Below, in pieces: positions 31,531 to 35,119 of a stretch of DNA of 35,119 bases. Origin of the DNA: Geobacteraceae bacterium. Its GTDB lineage: Bacteria; Desulfobacterota; Desulfuromonadia; Geobacterales; Geobacteraceae. Location of the stretch: positions 1 to 35,119 of the forward strand of contig WSYB01000035.1 of NCBI GenBank assembly GCA_009773645.1, given 5' to 3'. The position numbers were made by a program, and so were the translations under genes. A model generated the notes under the pieces. The model made no database searches. It was given only the letters and a program-made list of their open reading frames with translations, and had not been told where the DNA came from. Each line of letters begins with the position of its first letter. The first letter of the stretch is position 1.

Positions 31531-31638
31531 CCCCCCTCCCTTGACGGGAGGGGGTCAGGGGGTGGGTGAGGCTGCGACCTTGCGTCTTTGTGGCAACTTC
31601 CCCCCCCCACCCTAACCCTCCCCCGCCAGGGGGGAGGG
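31531..31638. repeat. C/G-rich MITE-like element with two hairpins
   Basis: The left hairpin is CCCCTCCC/GGGAGGGG (31533-31553) and the right hairpin CCCTCCCCC/GGGGGAGGG (31615-31637). The two outer portions are imperfect reverse complements of each other around a centre of about 35 bases (about 31570-31600). There is no coding capacity. It looks like a small non-autonomous mobile element or an old dispersed repeat. Confidence 0.7.
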
Positions 31639-31805
31639 AATTAAATTAGGCGTTGTATCAAGTGTTACATGGGTACTTGCGTATCGGAGTGGGAAGGGTA
31701 AATCTTGAACCGGTTATAATAGAAATATGCAATTATTGCCAGGGAAACTATCAAGCTGTGCTGCTTCTGCTCTTATCTACGCCTCGTATCCGCGTGGTCG
31801 CCAGT
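31639..31805. other. non-coding stretch upstream of the PBP gene
   Basis: Apart from a TATAAT near 31714 without a well-spaced -35, nothing recognisable was seen between the MITE-like element and the PBP promoter region. Confidence 0.4.
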
Positions 31806-31848
31806 CTGTGATAATATGCTTGAATTAGTCCGGCAATCTGCGATAATA
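31806..31848 (+). promoter_or_regulatory. promoter region of the PBP gene with a direct repeat
   Basis: TTGAAT (31820-31825), a 16-bp spacer and GATAAT (31842-31847) form a good promoter, with a start near 31855. The 11-mer CTGYGATAATA occurs twice, at 31806-31816 and 31838-31848, 32 bp apart (about three helical turns). The second copy contains the -10. This could be a tandem promoter or a pair of regulator sites. Confidence 0.5.
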
Positions 31849-31894
31849 AATCGTTTGTCAGCATAAAACCTTTTTATTCCGGAGATTTCCAGCT

Positions 31895-34378
31895 ATGCAA
31901 CTCTATCAGGGCCAACAGAATCCCAACCGCCGGGTACAGCGGAGGCAAGGCCTCAGTATCGGCAAAACCCTCATAATAACCGCTGCTTCCGTGGCAGTGA
32001 TCGCCGTTCTCGCCTTTGCCGGCTATTTTTTTTATTTGATGGCTACTCTTCCGAAGGTGGACCGTCTGGCCGATTACCGGCCTCCCATCGTCTCCCAGGT
32101 CTTCGGTGACGACGGCAGCCTCGTCGGCGAGTTCTACCTGGAACGGCGCACCGTGGTGCCGGTGGACAAAATCCCGCGAAAACTGATCCAGGCCTTTGTG
32201 GCTGCGGAAGATTCAAACTTCTTCCAGCACAAGGGGATCGACTACCTCGGGGTCGTCAGGGCCGCGTTCAAGAACCTCATCTCCTTCCGGAAAAAGGAGG
32301 GGGCATCGACCATTACCCAGCAGGTGGCGAAATCGATGCTTCTTACGCCGGAGAAAAAGTATTCCCGCAAGCTCAAGGAGGCCATTCTTGCCACGCGTAT
32401 GGAAAAGAGGCTGTCCAAGGATGAGATCCTCTATATCTACCTGAACCAGATCTACCTGGGGGCGGGTGCCTATGGGGTCCAGCTGGCGGCCGAGAGCTAT
32501 TTCGGCAAGGACGTGGAGCAGCTCAACCTGGCGGAAATGGCCATGCTGGCGGGACTTCCCAAGGCGCCGAATACCTATTCCCCCATCAAGCACCTGGACA
32601 AGGCTCGTGAACGGCAGGCCTACACGCTGGAGAGGATGGTCAAGGAAGGGTACATAACACAGGCCGAAGCGGACCACGCCAGAAGTACGCCAATCATCAT
32701 CCGTTCCAAAAAAAAGGTCAACAGCGAGCAGTCGGCATACTTCCTGGAGCATATCCGTATCTATCTGGAGGAGAAATACGGGGAGGACCGTCTTTACAAG
32801 GAAGGGCTCAAGATATACACCTCAATGAACGCCGAGATGCAGAGGGCTGCCTTTGAGGGGGTCGTAAACGGCCTCAAGGCTCTGGACAAGCGCCAGGGGT
32901 TTCGTGGTCCCTTGAAATATCTGGCCGAGAACCAGGTGGACGAGTTTTGCAAACAGGTGGAAGACGGAATCGACGCGGCGTCTTTAAAGGTGGGGGGGAC
33001 CTACCAGGGGGTGGTTACGGAGGTAAACCCGGCCAGAGGTGAAGTAAAGGTGCGGGTTGGTGACAGGACCGGCACCTTAAATTCCAGGAACATGGCCTGG
33101 GCCGGCAAAGTCGCCCTGGCCGACAGTTACGGCAAGCCGAGCGGGAAAGGGAAGGCGATATCCCTGGGATCGGTCATAGAGGTTTCGGTGATAAGCCCGG
33201 ATATCAGCAAGGCCGGCGCTATTTTTGCCCTCGATCAGGAGCCGGCGGCCCAGGCGGCCCTGTTTGCCATGGACCCGAGAAGCGGCGCGGTAAAAGCCAT
33301 GGTGGGCGGGTACGACTTCAAAAAAAGCCAATTCAACCGGGCCTTGCAGGCCAAGCGTAATCCCGGCTCGGCGTTCAAGCCGATAATCTATTCAGCCGCA
33401 CTGGACAAGGGGATCACCCCGGCTGCCATTTTCGACGATGCGCCTGTCGAGTATGAGAGCGGCAAGGAAAAAGCCTGGGCGCCGAAAAACTACGACAACA
33501 TCTACCGCGGCCCGGTCACCATGCGGGAAGCGTTGACCAACTCCGTAAATGTGGTGAGCGTCAAGATCCTGGAGAGCATCGGGGTCAACTATGCCGTGGA
33601 GTACGCGAAGAAGCTGGGGATAACGTCTCCCCTCTCCGCCAACCTGACCCTCGCGCTCGGATCGTCCAGCCTTACTCCGATGGAGTTGACCACTGCCTAC
33701 GCGGTGTTTGCCTCGGGAGGATACAGATTGACCCCCTATTTCATTACCAAGGTGGTGGATGGGGAGGGGAAGGTCCTGGAAGAGATATCCCCGCCGCGGG
33801 TTCCTGTTTTTGATTCGGCTACCTCTGCGCAAAAGATAAGTGCGGACGGGGGAGAAATAGCGCCGCAGGAAGGGGGCGCCTTGACGCCGGTTCCGGTCAT
33901 CTCCCCTGAAACCTCGTATATTATGACCAACCTGATGGAGAGTGTGGTGACGAGCGGTACCGGACAGCGGGCCAAAGCCCTTGGACGCCCCGTGGCCGGC
34001 AAAACCGGCACTACCAATGACATGAAGGATGCCTGGTTTGTCGGTTACGTGCCGCAGCTGGTAGCCGGCGTCTGGGTGGGGTATGACCAGGAGAAGTCGC
34101 TTGGAGCCAGTGGATCTGGCGGGCAGGCGGCGGCGCCGATCTGGACCGAATTCATGCAGCGGTCCCTGGGCGGGATTCCCATTCAGGGGTTTACTCCCCC
34201 TGCAAACGTGACCTTTGCCATGATCGATCGCCGCACCGGTCGGCTGGCCAGGGAGGGGAGCGAGGGAAGTGCAATGGAATGCTTCATAACCGGAACTGAG
34301 CCGACGTCCTATGACGGGGAAAGCGGTAGAGCTGGAAGCGGTAGATATGATAAACTGCCGGGCGGGGAACAACAGTAG
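31895..34378 (+). CDS. mrcA: class A penicillin-binding protein (PBP1A type)
   Basis: A bifunctional peptidoglycan synthase, anchored by one N-terminal helix (about residues 24-50) with its enzyme domains in the periplasm. The glycosyltransferase domain has catalytic Glu105 in EDSNFFQHKGID, then GASTITQQVAK and KEAILATRMEKRLSKDEIL. The transpeptidase has the nucleophile in SAFK (492-495), SVN (550-552) and KTG (703-705). An OB-like insert lies between them (GTYQGVVTEVNPARGEVKV). At 827 residues it is normal for PBP1A. GGAG precedes the ATG by about 10 bases. The C-terminal tail is short, glycine-rich and uncharacterised. Confidence 0.95.
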   Translation: MQLYQGQQNPNRRVQRRQGLSIGKTLIITAASVAVIAVLAFAGYFFYLMATLPKVDRLADYRPPIVSQVFGDDGSLVGEFYLERRTVVPVDKIPRKLIQAFVAAEDSNFFQHKGIDYLGVVRAAFKNLISFRKKEGASTITQQVAKSMLLTPEKKYSRKLKEAILATRMEKRLSKDEILYIYLNQIYLGAGAYGVQLAAESYFGKDVEQLNLAEMAMLAGLPKAPNTYSPIKHLDKARERQAYTLERMVKEGYITQAEADHARSTPIIIRSKKKVNSEQSAYFLEHIRIYLEEKYGEDRLYKEGLKIYTSMNAEMQRAAFEGVVNGLKALDKRQGFRGPLKYLAENQVDEFCKQVEDGIDAASLKVGGTYQGVVTEVNPARGEVKVRVGDRTGTLNSRNMAWAGKVALADSYGKPSGKGKAISLGSVIEVSVISPDISKAGAIFALDQEPAAQAALFAMDPRSGAVKAMVGGYDFKKSQFNRALQAKRNPGSAFKPIIYSAALDKGITPAAIFDDAPVEYESGKEKAWAPKNYDNIYRGPVTMREALTNSVNVVSVKILESIGVNYAVEYAKKLGITSPLSANLTLALGSSSLTPMELTTAYAVFASGGYRLTPYFITKVVDGEGKVLEEISPPRVPVFDSATSAQKISADGGEIAPQEGGALTPVPVISPETSYIMTNLMESVVTSGTGQRAKALGRPVAGKTGTTNDMKDAWFVGYVPQLVAGVWVGYDQEKSLGASGSGGQAAAPIWTEFMQRSLGGIPIQGFTPPANVTFAMIDRRTGRLAREGSEGSAMECFITGTEPTSYDGESGRAGSGRYDKLPGGEQQ

Positions 34379-34529
34379 GTTAACCCGTCGTTCAGGCGGG
34401 AGCCCTGATGCCCTCTTTGCCTGCAAATACAGGGGTTGGGAATCATTCATCAGCTCTGCATACACGTAATTTATAGGGGGGGAAGGCCCTTCCCTCCTGA
34501 AAAAAAAATATTTTTTTTTGAAAAAGCGC
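34379..34529. other. intergenic region upstream of the HU gene
   Basis: Contains a modest CCCG/CGGG hairpin just after the PBP stop and a strongly AT-rich tract (34499-34520) directly upstream of the HU promoter. The tract could act as an UP element or a bent segment. No gene was found. Confidence 0.35.
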
Positions 34530-34557
34530 TTGCAATCGGAAATTTTATGATTATAGT
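34530..34557 (+). promoter_or_regulatory. sigma70-type promoter of the HU gene
   Basis: TTGCAA (34530-34535), a 16-bp spacer and TATAGT (34552-34557) are preceded by long A and T runs (34499-34520). The start site would be near 34564, 33 bases before the ATG. Confidence 0.6.
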
Positions 34558-34596
34558 ATGCCTGAAGCTTCATATACCAAAGAAGGAGGGTGTATC

Positions 34597-34878
34597 ATGA
34601 CCAAAGCAGAACTTGTGGAAGCGGTAGCGAAGTCTGCCAGTCTGACCAAAGCGGCGGCAGAGAAGGCTGTAGGGGCGTTCATTTCTACGGTAAGCGGCGC
34701 CCTGAAGAAAGGCGATCGGGTCACATTGGTCGGCTTCGGCAGTTTTGAAGTTGCCAACAGGAAAGCCCGCACCGGCAGGAACCCACAGACCGGCAAAGAA
34801 ATCAAGATTGCTGCTGCCAAGGTTCCCAAATTCCGTCCCGGCAAGGCCCTCAAAGACGCAGTCGCCAAGAAGAAGTAA
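34597..34878 (+). CDS. hup: histone-like DNA-binding protein HU
   Basis: A nucleoid protein that bends and compacts DNA. The 93-residue product has the HU layout: helical dimerisation part [20 protein letters not shown], then [20 protein letters not shown] and the DNA-gripping arm [20 protein letters not shown] with the conserved Pro at its tip. The tail is Lys-rich. ATG 34597 is preceded by AAGGAGG. An upstream in-frame ATG at 34558 overlaps the promoter and was rejected. The gene has its own promoter and terminator, consistent with high expression. Confidence 0.95.
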   Translation: MTKAELVEAVAKSASLTKAAAEKAVGAFISTVSGALKKGDRVTLVGFGSFEVANRKARTGRNPQTGKEIKIAAAKVPKFRPGKALKDAVAKKK

Positions 34879-34948
34879 TACCTGCGCGATACCTTTTTAA
34901 TCCAAGGCTTGCACATAATTCATTTATGCGCTCGCAGGCCAATACAAT

Positions 34949-34972
34949 AAGCCCCGCCTAACGGGGCTTTTT
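34949..34972 (+). terminator. rho-independent terminator of the HU gene
   Basis: AAGCCCCG (34949-34956) pairs with CGGGGCTT (34962-34969) around CCTAA, followed by TTT. Confidence 0.9.
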
Positions 34973-35004
34973 CTTTTGCTTCCCATGGCCCACCTATCTA
35001 TTTC

Positions 35005-35034
35005 GTTTCCATCCGGAAACTCCGGATGAGAAAC
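35005..35034. repeat. 30-bp palindromic dispersed repeat, copy 2 (inverted)
   Basis: Exact reverse complement of 224-253. It lies about 35 bases beyond the HU terminator. Confidence 0.8.
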
Positions 35035-35039
35035 TATTG

Positions 35040-35056
35040 GTTTCCAGATTGGAAAC
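35040..35056. repeat. 17-bp palindrome GTTTCCA-GAT-TGGAAAC
   Basis: Perfect 7-bp arms around GAT, five bases after the 30-bp repeat and sharing its GTTTCC/GGAAAC outer motif. The two may be parts of one larger intergenic element that runs off the window. Confidence 0.6.
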
Positions 35057-35119
35057 GAGGATTTTTTTGTCCTGGCAAGGAAATCAAGGGATTGCGCGGA
35101 GGCGTACATCGGTACGCCG

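Noticed and set aside
34379-34529. Riboswitch upstream of the HU gene
   Set aside because: Only a modest hairpin was seen; none of the conserved cores of common riboswitches (for example the c-di-GMP class) was recognised.
34924-35109. 61-codon minus-strand frame at the right edge
   Set aside because: Covers a terminator and two palindromic repeats; no coding character.

Overview
This window is a block of GC-rich bacterial chromosome, mostly housekeeping genes, with 30 or so densely packed genes, short intergenic gaps and many strong hairpin terminators. The gene set suggests a deltaproteobacterium of the Geobacter/Geotalea type (Desulfuromonadia). It includes a system II cytochrome c maturation pair (CcsA/ResB), a linked mfd and two parvulin-type isomerase genes, a MarR regulator with an FAD-dependent protoporphyrinogen oxidase, DUF3187- and DUF6268-like outer-membrane barrels, a CHRD lipoprotein, and an S-adenosylmethionine synthetase of the archaeal family. 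The taxonomic call is inference from gene content and sequence style. No rRNA, tRNA, CRISPR array or complete insertion sequence was seen.

Layout. 1-336: repeat-rich intergenic DNA, possibly a small RNA, ending in a terminator. 337-907: ssb (minus), divergent from plsC. 908-6302: plsC, a small membrane protein, a TPR-like membrane protein, RNase J and FtsK, all plus strand. 6303-7868: a compositionally different accessory patch with an AT-rich, apparently frameshifted gene of unknown family and a DinD/BRO-N gene. 7951-9034: an ACT-domain regulator and peptide deformylase. 9111-10979 (minus): marR and hemG, divergent from a CbpA/DnaJ-like co-chaperone (11120-12013). 12116-17599 (minus): mfd, a PpiC lipoprotein and a SurA-like protein. 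17768-20641: archaeal-type metK, ccsA and resB. 20860-22999: CHRD lipoprotein, then convergent barrel protein and periplasmic cyclophilin. 23155-23751 (minus): PrmA-like methyltransferase. 23977-29293: phosphohexomutase, CorA and UvrA. 29432-31443: EamA-type transporter convergent with a DUF3187 protein, their stops sharing TTAA. 31895-34878: class A penicillin-binding protein and HU.

Functional themes are envelope biogenesis and extracytoplasmic folding (PlsC, PBP1A, two parvulins, a cyclophilin, outer-membrane barrels), heme and cytochrome c assembly (HemG, CcsA, ResB), and DNA repair and chromosome handling (SSB, Mfd, UvrA, FtsK, HU, DinD).

The least explained signal lies between the genes. 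At four loci (about 1794-1852, 9035-9069, 12017-12114 and 23081-23158) arrays of degenerate 7-bp units start or end within a few bases of a stop codon. At three of them forward units are followed by reverse-complement units, so the transcript could fold. The heptamer differs at each locus while the 7-bp period is kept. Other dispersed palindromes include a 30-bp element present at both window ends in opposite orientation, a 28-bp perfect palindrome that supplies the RNase J stop codon, a composite of the same palindrome between ccsA and resB, and a C/G-rich MITE-like element upstream of the PBP gene.
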